Part shown: positions 52,367-59,537 of the stretch, in pieces
Numbering within the stretch: the first letter of the stretch is position 1
Layout of the letters: every line of letters starts with the position of its first letter
NCBI RefSeq assembly: GCF_001514305.1
Contig: NZ_KQ949090.1
Coordinates: forward strand, 124,001 to 188,000
DNA from: Streptomyces dysideae
GTDB taxonomy: Bacteria; Actinomycetota; Actinomycetes; Streptomycetales; Streptomycetaceae
Direction: 5' to 3'
Length of the DNA: 64,000 bases
The notes under the pieces: generated by a model
What the model was told of the DNA's origin: nothing
Database searches by the model: none
What the model saw: the letters and a program-made list of their open reading frames with translations, nothing else
Position numbers and translations under genes: made by a program

Positions 52367-52980
52367 GAGCGCCCCAGGGGAACGAAGCGCACGCGCGTGC
52401 CCGGCGCCAGCAGCGCGGCCGGCACGCGCGCGTGGTCCCACAGCACGGTGTCCGTCGTACCGATCAACTGCCAGCCGCCCGGCGACGATCGCGGGTACAC
52501 GCCCGTGTACGGGCCCGCCAGCGCCACGGCACCGGCCGGCACGGCGGTGCGCGGGGTGGCCCGGCGCGGGACGTCGTAGCGCTCCGGCAGGCCGGTGAGG
52601 TAGCCGAAGCCGGGGGCGAACCCGCAGAAGGCGACGGTGAACTCGCTGTTCGTGTGGATATGGGCCACCTCGTGCGCCGGGACGCCCCAGTGCGCGGCGA
52701 CGTCGGCCAGGTCCGGGCCGTCGTAGCGCACCGGAAGCTCGACGACCGCACGCGCGCGTGCGGGAACGGACGGCACCTCGGCGGCGGTCAGCTCGGCGGC
52801 CAGCCGGGCCGGGTCGGCGAGGCCGTCGAGGAGGACCGTGCGGGCCGCGGGGACGATCTCGCCGACCGACAGCGAGCCCTCGGTGCGGCGCCGCAGCAGC
52901 TCGGCGTGCAACGCCTGGGCCTCCTCGCCGGAGGCCACCTCGACGAGCAGGGCGTCGTCCCCGACGGGCAGCGCCCTCAT
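52363..52980 (-). CDS. pxpB: 5-oxoprolinase subunit B (KipI-like)
   Basis: A 205-residue protein of the KipI/allophanate hydrolase subunit 1 family, with FTVAFCGFAPGFGYLTGLPERYDVPRR and GGWQLIGTTDTVLWD. ATG at 52980 chosen because it follows the pxpA coding end with a 4-bp ATGA overlap. Middle gene of three coupled pxp genes. Confidence 0.93.
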   Translation of the reverse strand: MRALPVGDDALLVEVASGEEAQALHAELLRRRTEGSLSVGEIVPAARTVLLDGLADPARLAAELTAAEVPSVPARARAVVELPVRYDGPDLADVAAHWGVPAHEVAHIHTNSEFTVAFCGFAPGFGYLTGLPERYDVPRRATPRTAVPAGAVALAGPYTGVYPRSSPGGWQLIGTTDTVLWDHARVPAALLAPGTRVRFVPLGRS

Positions 52981-53735
52981 CCGAAGGCCTTCACCCGGAC
53001 GCCCGACCGCTCCAGGTGCGCCCGCACCCGGCGGGCCAGGTCGACCGCGCCGGGGGTGTCGCCGTGCAGGCACAGGGAACGCGCGCGTACCTCCACGGGC
53101 GTCCCGGAGCGGGAGGTGACCACGCCGTCGCGGGCCAGGCCCACCGAGCGCGCCACGACGGCCTGCGCGTCGGTGACCACGGCACCGTCCTGGCCGCGCG
53201 GCACGAGCGTGCCCTCATCGGTGTACGCGCGGTCCGCGAACGCCTCCGTGACGGCCGGAAGCCCCGCCTTTCCGGCCAGCTCCAGCAGGCGCGAGCCGGG
53301 CAGGCCGAGCACCGGCAGCGTGGCGTCCGCGAGGAGCACACCGTCCACGACGGCGCCGGCCTGCTCCTCGTCGTGCACGACGCGGTTGTAGAGCGCGCCG
53401 TGCGGCTTGACGTACGACACGCGCGTGCCCGCCGCACGCGCGAAGACCTCCAGGGCGCCGATCTGGTACGCCACTTCGGCCGCCAGCTCGGCGGGCGGCA
53501 CGTCCATCGCGCGCCGCCCGAATCCCGCCAGGTCCCGGTAGGAGACCTGGGCGCCGATCCGTACGCCGCGCTCGGCCGCCAGCTCGCACACCCGCCGCAT
53601 GGTGGCCGCGTCCCCGGCGTGGAAGCCGCAGGCCACGTTGGCGCTGCTGACGACGGACAGCAGCTGTTCGTCGTCGGTGAGCTGCCAGCGGCCGAAGCCC
53701 TCGCCGAGGTCGGCGTTCAGATCGATCGAGGTCAT
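52977..53735 (-). CDS. pxpA: 5-oxoprolinase subunit A (LamB/YcsF family)
   Basis: A 252-residue TIM-barrel-like protein: IDLNADLGEGFGRW, SSANVACGFHAGDAATMRR, VSYRDLAGFGRRAMD, YVKPHGALYN and the C-terminal CLHGDTPGAVDLARRVR. All family landmarks are present. First pxp gene in transcription order, 41 bp after the DUF1445 gene. Confidence 0.95.
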   Translation of the reverse strand: MTSIDLNADLGEGFGRWQLTDDEQLLSVVSSANVACGFHAGDAATMRRVCELAAERGVRIGAQVSYRDLAGFGRRAMDVPPAELAAEVAYQIGALEVFARAAGTRVSYVKPHGALYNRVVHDEEQAGAVVDGVLLADATLPVLGLPGSRLLELAGKAGLPAVTEAFADRAYTDEGTLVPRGQDGAVVTDAQAVVARSVGLARDGVVTSRSGTPVEVRARSLCLHGDTPGAVDLARRVRAHLERSGVRVKAFG

Positions 53736-53776
53736 GGATGTCTCGTGTCTCCTTTCAGGCGACTTTCCGGTGGCTC

Positions 53777-54598
53777 TCAGGCCACGCGGTACTGCTCGTC
53801 ACGGGCGTCGGCGAGGAACATCTGGCCCGGTGCGTGGGTGAGGGCGAACGGCGGGCGCGAGGCCATCACCGCGGCCTGTGGGGTCACTCCGCAGGCCCAG
53901 AACACCGGGATGTCGTCCGGTTCGGCGGCCACCGGGTCGCCGAAGTCGGGGCGGCCCAGGTCGGCGATGCCCAGCCCCGAGGGGTCGCCGCAGTGCACGG
54001 GGCTGCCGTGCACCGCCGGGAGCAGGCTGCTCTCCCGTAGCGCCGCCGCCAGGTGCTCCGGCGGCACCGGGCGCATGGACACGACCATGGGGCCGTGCAG
54101 CCGGCCTGCCGGACGGCACTGGCGGTCGGTGACGTACATCGGGACGTTGCGGCCCTGTTCGACATGGCGGATCGGGACGCCCGCCCCGGCCAGCGCCCAT
54201 TCGAAAGTGAAGCTGCAGCCGATCAGGAACGACACCAGGTCGTCCCGCCAGTACGCGCGCACGTCGGTCGGCTCGTCCACCAGCTCGCCGTCCTGCCACA
54301 GCCGGTAGCGCGGCAGATCGGTCCGCAGGTCGGCGTCGTCCGCGAGGGCCGTCGTCCAGGCGCCGGCGTCCGTGACGTCGAGGACCGGGCAGGGCTTGGG
54401 GTTACGGGTGCAGAACAGCAGCATGTCGTACGCCCAGTCGGCGGGCACCGAGATCAGGTTGACCTGGGTGTGGCCCGCCGCGACCCCGGCGGTGGGGCCG
54501 GTCAGGCCCGCGCGGAAGCGGAGCCGGGCGTCTTTCGGGCTCCACGCGTGCGCGTGCTCGTCGACGAGGGCCAGCGGGCTGTCCTCCGTGCGGTTCAC
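53777..54598 (-). CDS. DUF1445 putative hydro-lyase / D-glutamate cyclase-like protein
   Basis: A 273-residue protein of the YcsI/DUF1445 family: HTQVNLISVPADWAYDMLLF, FLIGCSFTFEWAL, RNVPMYVTDRQC, HGPMVVSMRP, and VFWACGVTPQAAVM. The mammalian relative D-glutamate cyclase interconverts D-glutamate and 5-oxo-D-proline, which fits placement before the 5-oxoprolinase genes. GTG start overlaps the MFS stop by 4 bp. Confidence 0.9.
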   Translation of the reverse strand: MNRTEDSPLALVDEHAHAWSPKDARLRFRAGLTGPTAGVAAGHTQVNLISVPADWAYDMLLFCTRNPKPCPVLDVTDAGAWTTALADDADLRTDLPRYRLWQDGELVDEPTDVRAYWRDDLVSFLIGCSFTFEWALAGAGVPIRHVEQGRNVPMYVTDRQCRPAGRLHGPMVVSMRPVPPEHLAAALRESSLLPAVHGSPVHCGDPSGLGIADLGRPDFGDPVAAEPDDIPVFWACGVTPQAAVMASRPPFALTHAPGQMFLADARDEQYRVA

Positions 54599-55893
54599 AC
54601 GAGCTCCTTCCCGCGCGTCTCCGGCAGCCCCAGCAGCGCCAGCGCCGCGAGCGCGTAACCGATCGCCCCGAAGACCAGCGCGCCGCCCACACCCCAGCTG
54701 TCGGCGAGGAAGCCGACCGTCGTCGGGAAGACGGCACCCACCGCGCGGCCGGTGTTGTACGTGAAGCCCTGACCGGTGCCGCGCACCGCCGTCGGGTACA
54801 GCTCGCTCAGGAACGACCCGAAGCCGCTGAAGATCGCCGACATGCAGAACCCGAGCGGGAAACCGAGCACCAGGAGCAGGGTGTTGGCACCGCTCGGGAT
54901 GTTCGCGTACGCCAGGATGCAGACCGCCGAGAGCAGCGCGAACAGCCAGATGTTGCGGCGCCGGCCCAGTAGGTCGGTGAGGTAGCCGCCGGTCAGATAG
55001 CCGAGGAAGGCGCCGGAGATCAGGAAGGTCAGATAGCCGCCGGTGCCGACGACCGACAGTCCGCGCTCGGTCTTCAGATAGGTCGGCACCCAGGTGGCGA
55101 GGGTGTAGTAGCCGCCCTGGACGCCGGTGGAGAGCAACACCGCGAAGACCGTGGTGCGCAGCATGCCGGGCTTGAAGATCGCCGTGAACGAGCCCCGCTC
55201 GGAGCTCTGCTCGCGTACCGCGACCGCCTGGGGGGCGTCGTGCACCCGGCGCCGCATCCACACGACGAGCAGCGCGGGCAGCGCGCCGGTCCAGAACATG
55301 ATGCGCCAGGCCAGGTCCTCGTCGGCGAACGAGAAGACCAGCGTGTACGTGATCGCGGCGAGCGCCCAGCCCACGGCCCAGGAGCTCTGGATCGCGCCGA
55401 GGGTGCGGCCCCGGTGCTTGGCGCTGGCGTACTCGGCGACCAGGATCGCGCCGACCGCCCACTCGCCGCCGAAACCGAGGCCCTGGAGGGCTCGGAAGAC
55501 CAGCAGGGTCTCGTAGTTGGGCGCGAAGCCGCAGGCGACGGTGAAGACCGCGTAGGTGATCACCGTGATCATCAGCGCCTTCACCCGGCCGATCCGGTCG
55601 GCCACCACCCCCGCGAGGGCGCCGCCGACCGCGGAGACCACCAGGGTGACGGTCGTGAAGAGGCCGGTCTGACCGCTGTCCAGGCTGAAGTAGGCGGCCA
55701 GCGCGACCATGCTCAGCGGCAGCGTGAAGTAGTCGTAGGAGTCCAGGGCATAGCCGCCGAACGCGCCGGCGAAGGCGCGGCGGCCGCGCGGACCGAGAGC
55801 GCGCAGCCAGCCCAACGGGCCGTCGTCGTCGGGGTGTCCGGTGGGAGCGGGGTGGGGGTCGGTCAGTGCCTGTGGCGGAGGGGGCGTGCTCAT
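54595..55893 (-). CDS. MFS transporter of the 5-oxoproline operon
   Basis: A 432-residue, 12-helix transporter of the metabolite:H+ symporter type: GGYALDSYDYFTLPLSMVAL, GVVADRIGRVKALMITV (motif A), RALQGLGFGGEWAVGAILVAEY. First gene of the operon; ATG at 55893 has GAGGTG upstream. It probably imports 5-oxoproline, D-glutamate or a related acid. Confidence 0.9.
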   Translation of the reverse strand: MSTPPPPQALTDPHPAPTGHPDDDGPLGWLRALGPRGRRAFAGAFGGYALDSYDYFTLPLSMVALAAYFSLDSGQTGLFTTVTLVVSAVGGALAGVVADRIGRVKALMITVITYAVFTVACGFAPNYETLLVFRALQGLGFGGEWAVGAILVAEYASAKHRGRTLGAIQSSWAVGWALAAITYTLVFSFADEDLAWRIMFWTGALPALLVVWMRRRVHDAPQAVAVREQSSERGSFTAIFKPGMLRTTVFAVLLSTGVQGGYYTLATWVPTYLKTERGLSVVGTGGYLTFLISGAFLGYLTGGYLTDLLGRRRNIWLFALLSAVCILAYANIPSGANTLLLVLGFPLGFCMSAIFSGFGSFLSELYPTAVRGTGQGFTYNTGRAVGAVFPTTVGFLADSWGVGGALVFGAIGYALAALALLGLPETRGKELV

Positions 55894-55961
55894 GTGCACC
55901 TCGCAGTGGGAGGACGGAGGGTGCTTGAGGACTGAGCCGTGCGGGTTCGTAGCACCGTAGA

Positions 55962-55978
55962 GGATCGTTCAACGATCC
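55962..55978. promoter_or_regulatory. 17-bp perfect palindrome, candidate GntR operator
   Basis: GGATCGTT-C-AACGATCC between the divergent MFS-pxp operon and the GntR gene, 50 bp before the regulator start and 69 bp before the MFS start. Size and symmetry suit a FadR-subfamily dimer. Confidence 0.7.
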
Positions 55979-56027
55979 CTCAATACCCATGTTGTTTCGT
56001 TCTTGTAATCTGCGATTGAATTCCGGC

Positions 56028-56723
56028 ATGGCAGAGCAGCTGACCTCACTCGCCGAGGACCGTGCACTCCTGGGCCGCACCAGCACCGCGGAGCGGGTCT
56101 CGGACATCCTCAGGAGCCGCATCGCCGAGGGGTTCTTCCCACCCGGCACACGGCTGTCGGAGGACAGCATCGGCGGCGCGCTCGGCGTCTCCCGCAACAC
56201 ACTGCGCGAGGCGTTCCGGCTGCTCACCCATGAGCGCCTGCTCGTGCACGAGTTGAACCGGGGCGTGTTCGTCCGGGTCCTGACCGTCGAGGACGTCGAG
56301 GACATCTACCGCACCCGCGGCCTCGTCGAGTGCGCCGTCGTCCGGGGGCTGGGCGAGCCGCCGTACGGCCTCGACGGGCTCGGCGAAGCCGTCGAGGAGG
56401 GACAGCGGGCGGCCCAGGAAAGTGACTGGAAAAGCGTGGGCACGGCCAACATCCACTTCCACCGGGAACTGGTCGCGCTCGCCCGCAGCGAACGCACCGA
56501 CGAGCTGATGCGCAGCGTCTTCGCCGAACTGCGCCTCGCCTTCCACGTCGTGGACGACCCGCGGCGGCTGCACGAGCCCTACCTCGCGCGCAACCTGCAG
56601 ATCCTCGACGCCCTGCGGGCCGGGGACCGACGCGAGGCCGAGAACCTGCTCGCCGTCTATCTCGACGACTCGCTCACGCGGGTCGTGGAGGTCTACCGGC
56701 GGCGCGTGGGCGAGGACGGCTAG
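56028..56723 (+). CDS. GntR/FadR-subfamily regulator
   Basis: A 231-residue regulator: a GntR winged helix (residues about 10-80; RLSEDSIGGALGVSRNTLREAFRLL) and an FCD ligand-binding helical domain with metal-binding type Asp/His residues (NIHFHRELVALA). It faces the 5-oxoproline operon across a palindrome and is its probable repressor. The stop codon TAG is the second to fourth base of an inserted MITE-like element. Confidence 0.92.
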   Translation: MAEQLTSLAEDRALLGRTSTAERVSDILRSRIAEGFFPPGTRLSEDSIGGALGVSRNTLREAFRLLTHERLLVHELNRGVFVRVLTVEDVEDIYRTRGLVECAVVRGLGEPPYGLDGLGEAVEEGQRAAQESDWKSVGTANIHFHRELVALARSERTDELMRSVFAELRLAFHVVDDPRRLHEPYLARNLQILDALRAGDRREAENLLAVYLDDSLTRVVEVYRRRVGEDG

Positions 56724-56921
56724 TGCCCCGGCAGGCAACGTTCGCCCGTTAAGGAGCGGCGTCCGGTGCGTGCTCTCGGCGTGCCGGGTACAAGCCCTCG
56801 TACTGGACGTACCTGGGTTTGTGCCCGATGCGGCGAGTGGGGGCACCTCCCACGCCCTTAAGGCAGTGGAGGAGCGTGCCGGGCGTCGCGACGGGGCGAA
56901 TGTTGCCTGTTGGGGCACTAG
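56720..56921. mobile_element. MITE-like element with 28-bp terminal inverted repeats
   Basis: Left end 56720-56747 and right end 56894-56921 are inverted copies matching at 25 of 28 bases; both tips read CTAGTGCCCC. The 146-bp interior holds a hairpin of GGGTACAAGCCC and GGGTTTGTGCCC and no reading frame. I recall closely similar sequences scattered in Streptomyces genomes. It is too short to encode a transposase, so it would be mobilised in trans. Confidence 0.75.
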
Positions 56922-57000
56922 CGAGCCGCCCCGGGTCCTGTCGCGCTGCTGTGACGGCAGTCGCTTCTGCGTCGTTTGGGTCGTTGTCAGACCGAGGACC

Positions 57001-57006
57001 TAGTCT
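57001..57006 (+). promoter_or_regulatory. -10 element for a probable leaderless transcript
   Basis: TAGTCT ends 7 bp before the GTG at 57014, so transcription would begin at or next to the start codon; no Shine-Dalgarno is present there. A TTGGGT at 56976-56981 could be the -35 (19-bp spacer). Confidence 0.5.
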
Positions 57007-57013
57007 GTGCACC

Positions 57014-58540
57014 GTGACTTCGCCTGCACCGACGGACAGTGTTCCGCCCCAGCTCAGCGCGGGGCCGCGCCCCGCACCGGGCCCGGCCGCCGACGAGGGA
57101 CTGGCGCGGCGGCTGCGCGCGCTCGCCTGCACCGCCCCGCTGCACGACCTCGACGCGCGCAAGGCCAACCTCGCGGGCGAGTACTCGGTCTACGGCATGG
57201 CGGAGGTGGCCCTCGCCGCCATTGACCTGGTCACCCTGAACATGGACTTCGACACCGGCGCCGACCACGACCAGATCGTCGCCCGGCTCATCCCGCGCAT
57301 CGCCGCCCAGGCCCCGCGGCGGCCCGTCGCCGAGCACGAGCGCGTGGCCCGCTGGGTCCTGGAGAACCTGATCAACGTCGGCAGCGTGGACCGCGGCTTC
57401 CGGGCGGTGTACGGCACGTTCGCGACGGACGGCAGCTACGTCCGGCGCGACTACGACTTCAAGCTGATCGAGGAGGTACCGGGCCCCGGCGGCACGGTCT
57501 ACCTCCGTACGACGGACGAGGCGGTCAACGTCCTCGTCGGCGCCCTCGACACCGACGTCACCAGCGCGCAGATCGCCGCCGAGGTCAAGCTGGAGGTGCT
57601 GATCAGCCGCGGCCGCCTCGCCGACGCCCAGCTTGCGGCCGAGCAGGCCCGGTACCGAACCGTGCAGTACTCGGAGACGCTCCGCAGGGCGCTGGACGCG
57701 ACGCGGCGCAATGTCCGCGCCGTGGACTGGCTGAGCGCCGTTCCGGACATGATCGCGGAAGCGCTCGACCACGTGGCGGACCGGTACCGCCACGAGAACG
57801 CGATCCTCACCAACATCCGCAAGGCGCGCGACGAGTCCGAGGACCCGGAGCACAAGCGCCGCGGGGCCGAGCTCGTCGACATCGTCAAGGACTGCATCCG
57901 ACGGCACACACAGCTGCAGTCGCGCCTGCTGGAGGCCGGCCCGCTCTTCCGCGCCGAGCAGGACCGGCAGGCCTTCGCGACGCCCATGACGACGTCGGGG
58001 ATTGATCTGTACGGGCATCTGGTGGCGCCTCTTCTGCCGCTGCCCCTGGAGCAGGCGGTCCGGGTCACCGACGCGTTCTTCGCGCGCGGGACCGGGTTGC
58101 GTACGCCGGTGTCGGTGCGTGTGGGCGACCTCGTCGACATACTGCTGACGCCGCCGGTCGAGCGGGAGCACCTGGGCGCGGAAATGCCCGAGCCGGATCT
58201 CATCGCGACGCCGGACGACAGCCGGTTCAGCGAGGAACAGCTGGCCTCGGCCATGGAACTGCTCGACCTGCCGGCGGACGCGCCGCGGCGGCTGTCCGGG
58301 CTGCTGGCGGAGGCGCGGCGGCGGGATCCCGATCTGCCGTATCTGGTGGCGCTGTTGGCGGTGCACGCGGCCAGTCCGCCGGTCGGTACGGCCTATCGGC
58401 AGGGCGAGGAGAAGCTGCTGTTCGCCGTGGACGACGGGACCGAGCTGGACGATCCCGAGTTCGGCGGGGCCGACCTCATCGTCGGTACGGCCCTGCTGGA
58501 TGCGGCGGGAATGGCGGCGGACAGGACGGAAGCGGCATGA
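57014..58540 (+). CDS. Kleisin/MukF-MksF-like subunit (inferred)
   Basis: A 508-residue soluble protein. After a Pro-rich N-terminus it has a helical domain (YSVYGMAEVALAAIDLVTL), a winged-helix-like region (LIEEVPGPGGTVYLRTTDEAVNVLVGAL), then long charged helices (RGRLADAQLAAEQARYRTVQYSETLRRAL, RRHTQLQSRLLEAGPLFRAEQ) and a C-terminal domain. The order N-terminal winged helix, helical bundle, C-terminal winged helix fits MukF/MksF/JetA kleisins. Assignment rests on layout and the neighbours, not on a diagnostic motif. GTG start, probably leaderless. Its stop overlaps a mini-ORF. Confidence 0.75.
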   Translation: MTSPAPTDSVPPQLSAGPRPAPGPAADEGLARRLRALACTAPLHDLDARKANLAGEYSVYGMAEVALAAIDLVTLNMDFDTGADHDQIVARLIPRIAAQAPRRPVAEHERVARWVLENLINVGSVDRGFRAVYGTFATDGSYVRRDYDFKLIEEVPGPGGTVYLRTTDEAVNVLVGALDTDVTSAQIAAEVKLEVLISRGRLADAQLAAEQARYRTVQYSETLRRALDATRRNVRAVDWLSAVPDMIAEALDHVADRYRHENAILTNIRKARDESEDPEHKRRGAELVDIVKDCIRRHTQLQSRLLEAGPLFRAEQDRQAFATPMTTSGIDLYGHLVAPLLPLPLEQAVRVTDAFFARGTGLRTPVSVRVGDLVDILLTPPVEREHLGAEMPEPDLIATPDDSRFSEEQLASAMELLDLPADAPRRLSGLLAEARRRDPDLPYLVALLAVHAASPPVGTAYRQGEEKLLFAVDDGTELDDPEFGGADLIVGTALLDAAGMAADRTEAA

Positions 58541-58596
58541 CCCGGGCCGAGAACCGTACGTACGAGCAACTGCGCAGCAAGGAGCCGAAACCGTGA
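58537..58596 (+). CDS. 19-residue coupling mini-ORF
   Basis: ATGA overlaps the stop of the kleisin-like gene; the frame encodes MTRAENRTYEQLRSKEPKP and its TGA overlaps the GTG start of the next gene (GTGA at 58593). It bridges the two genes by two 4-base overlaps. It may only pass ribosomes from one gene to the next. Confidence 0.4.
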   Translation: MTRAENRTYEQLRSKEPKP

Positions 58597-59474
58597 CCGA
58601 GCACGTCGATCGGAGTGAGCCGGAGGCTGCCGCCGTACCGGTGACCGCCGCCGTCACTCCCGCCGACGCCGCCGACGCGGCGCGGCTCGTCGCCTTCGGG
58701 CTGCAGCCCAAGCTGCAGCCCGCGCGCGACCAGGAGTACACGGAGCTGCTGCGCCGCTACCGCGAGGACCCGCCCTTCGCGCGGCTCGCGGACGCCGTGG
58801 CCGCCGGGCTCGGGCTCGTCGTCCTGGAGGTGTCCCCCCGCGCGGGGATGGCGGTGACCGCCGCCGAGGACTCGGTGTTCGCCGTGCGGATGGGCGACTA
58901 CGCGCGCCGGACGTCGGCCGACGGCGGGGACCGGTTCCTGCACGGGCTGGCGCATCTCGCCGTCGCCGCCATGGCGTTCCCGCGCCCCGAGGACCTCGCC
59001 GACGACGGCTATATCGGGCGGGTCACGGTCAACGGCGTCGACGCCTTCGTCCGGCAGGCATGCCGACGCCTGGAGGAGCGTGCCGAGGAGCAGGGCGAGA
59101 ACACCGACCCGGCCAGCGACGCGCCCGGTCTGGAGGCCGCCTGGCGGATCTGGGCGAGACGCACCGCGACCGGCGCCACCAAGGACGCCCGCAGACTCGC
59201 CGGTTCGACGACGGGCATCGTCGGCAAGGCCGTCGCGTTCCTCACCGACTCCGGGTTCCTGCAGCGGACGGGGGACGACCACGGCGGTACGTACCGCACG
59301 ACGGCCCGCTATCAGCTCCAGGTCCGGGACATGGCGGGCAGCGCCGCGATGGCCGAGCTGCTGGAGCTGGGCGTCGTCCCGGTCACCGACGGCACGCCGA
59401 CGCTGCTGCCCGCCGAGGACACCGACGACCTGCAGCTGGTGGCCGACGCGGGGCTGCCGTTCCACTCCGCCTGA
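58593..59474 (+). CDS. Winged-helix KITE/MukE-MksE-like subunit (inferred)
   Basis: A 293-residue protein with predicted tandem winged helices: an N-terminal one (ARLADAVAAGLGLVVLEV) and a C-terminal one (SGTTGIVGKAVAFLTDSGFLQRT-like GSTTGIVGKAVAFLTDSG, then TYRTTARYQLQVRDMA). Size and layout match MukE/MksE/JetB, which bind the kleisin. GTG start has AAGGAG. It ends 63 bp before the SMC-like gene. Confidence 0.75.
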   Translation: MTEHVDRSEPEAAAVPVTAAVTPADAADAARLVAFGLQPKLQPARDQEYTELLRRYREDPPFARLADAVAAGLGLVVLEVSPRAGMAVTAAEDSVFAVRMGDYARRTSADGGDRFLHGLAHLAVAAMAFPRPEDLADDGYIGRVTVNGVDAFVRQACRRLEERAEEQGENTDPASDAPGLEAAWRIWARRTATGATKDARRLAGSTTGIVGKAVAFLTDSGFLQRTGDDHGGTYRTTARYQLQVRDMAGSAAMAELLELGVVPVTDGTPTLLPAEDTDDLQLVADAGLPFHSA

Positions 59475-59537
59475 GCCGCCGGACCTCCCGGCCGTCCTGA
59501 ACTTCCCCGACCTGACGAAGACTTACGAGAGTCCGCC

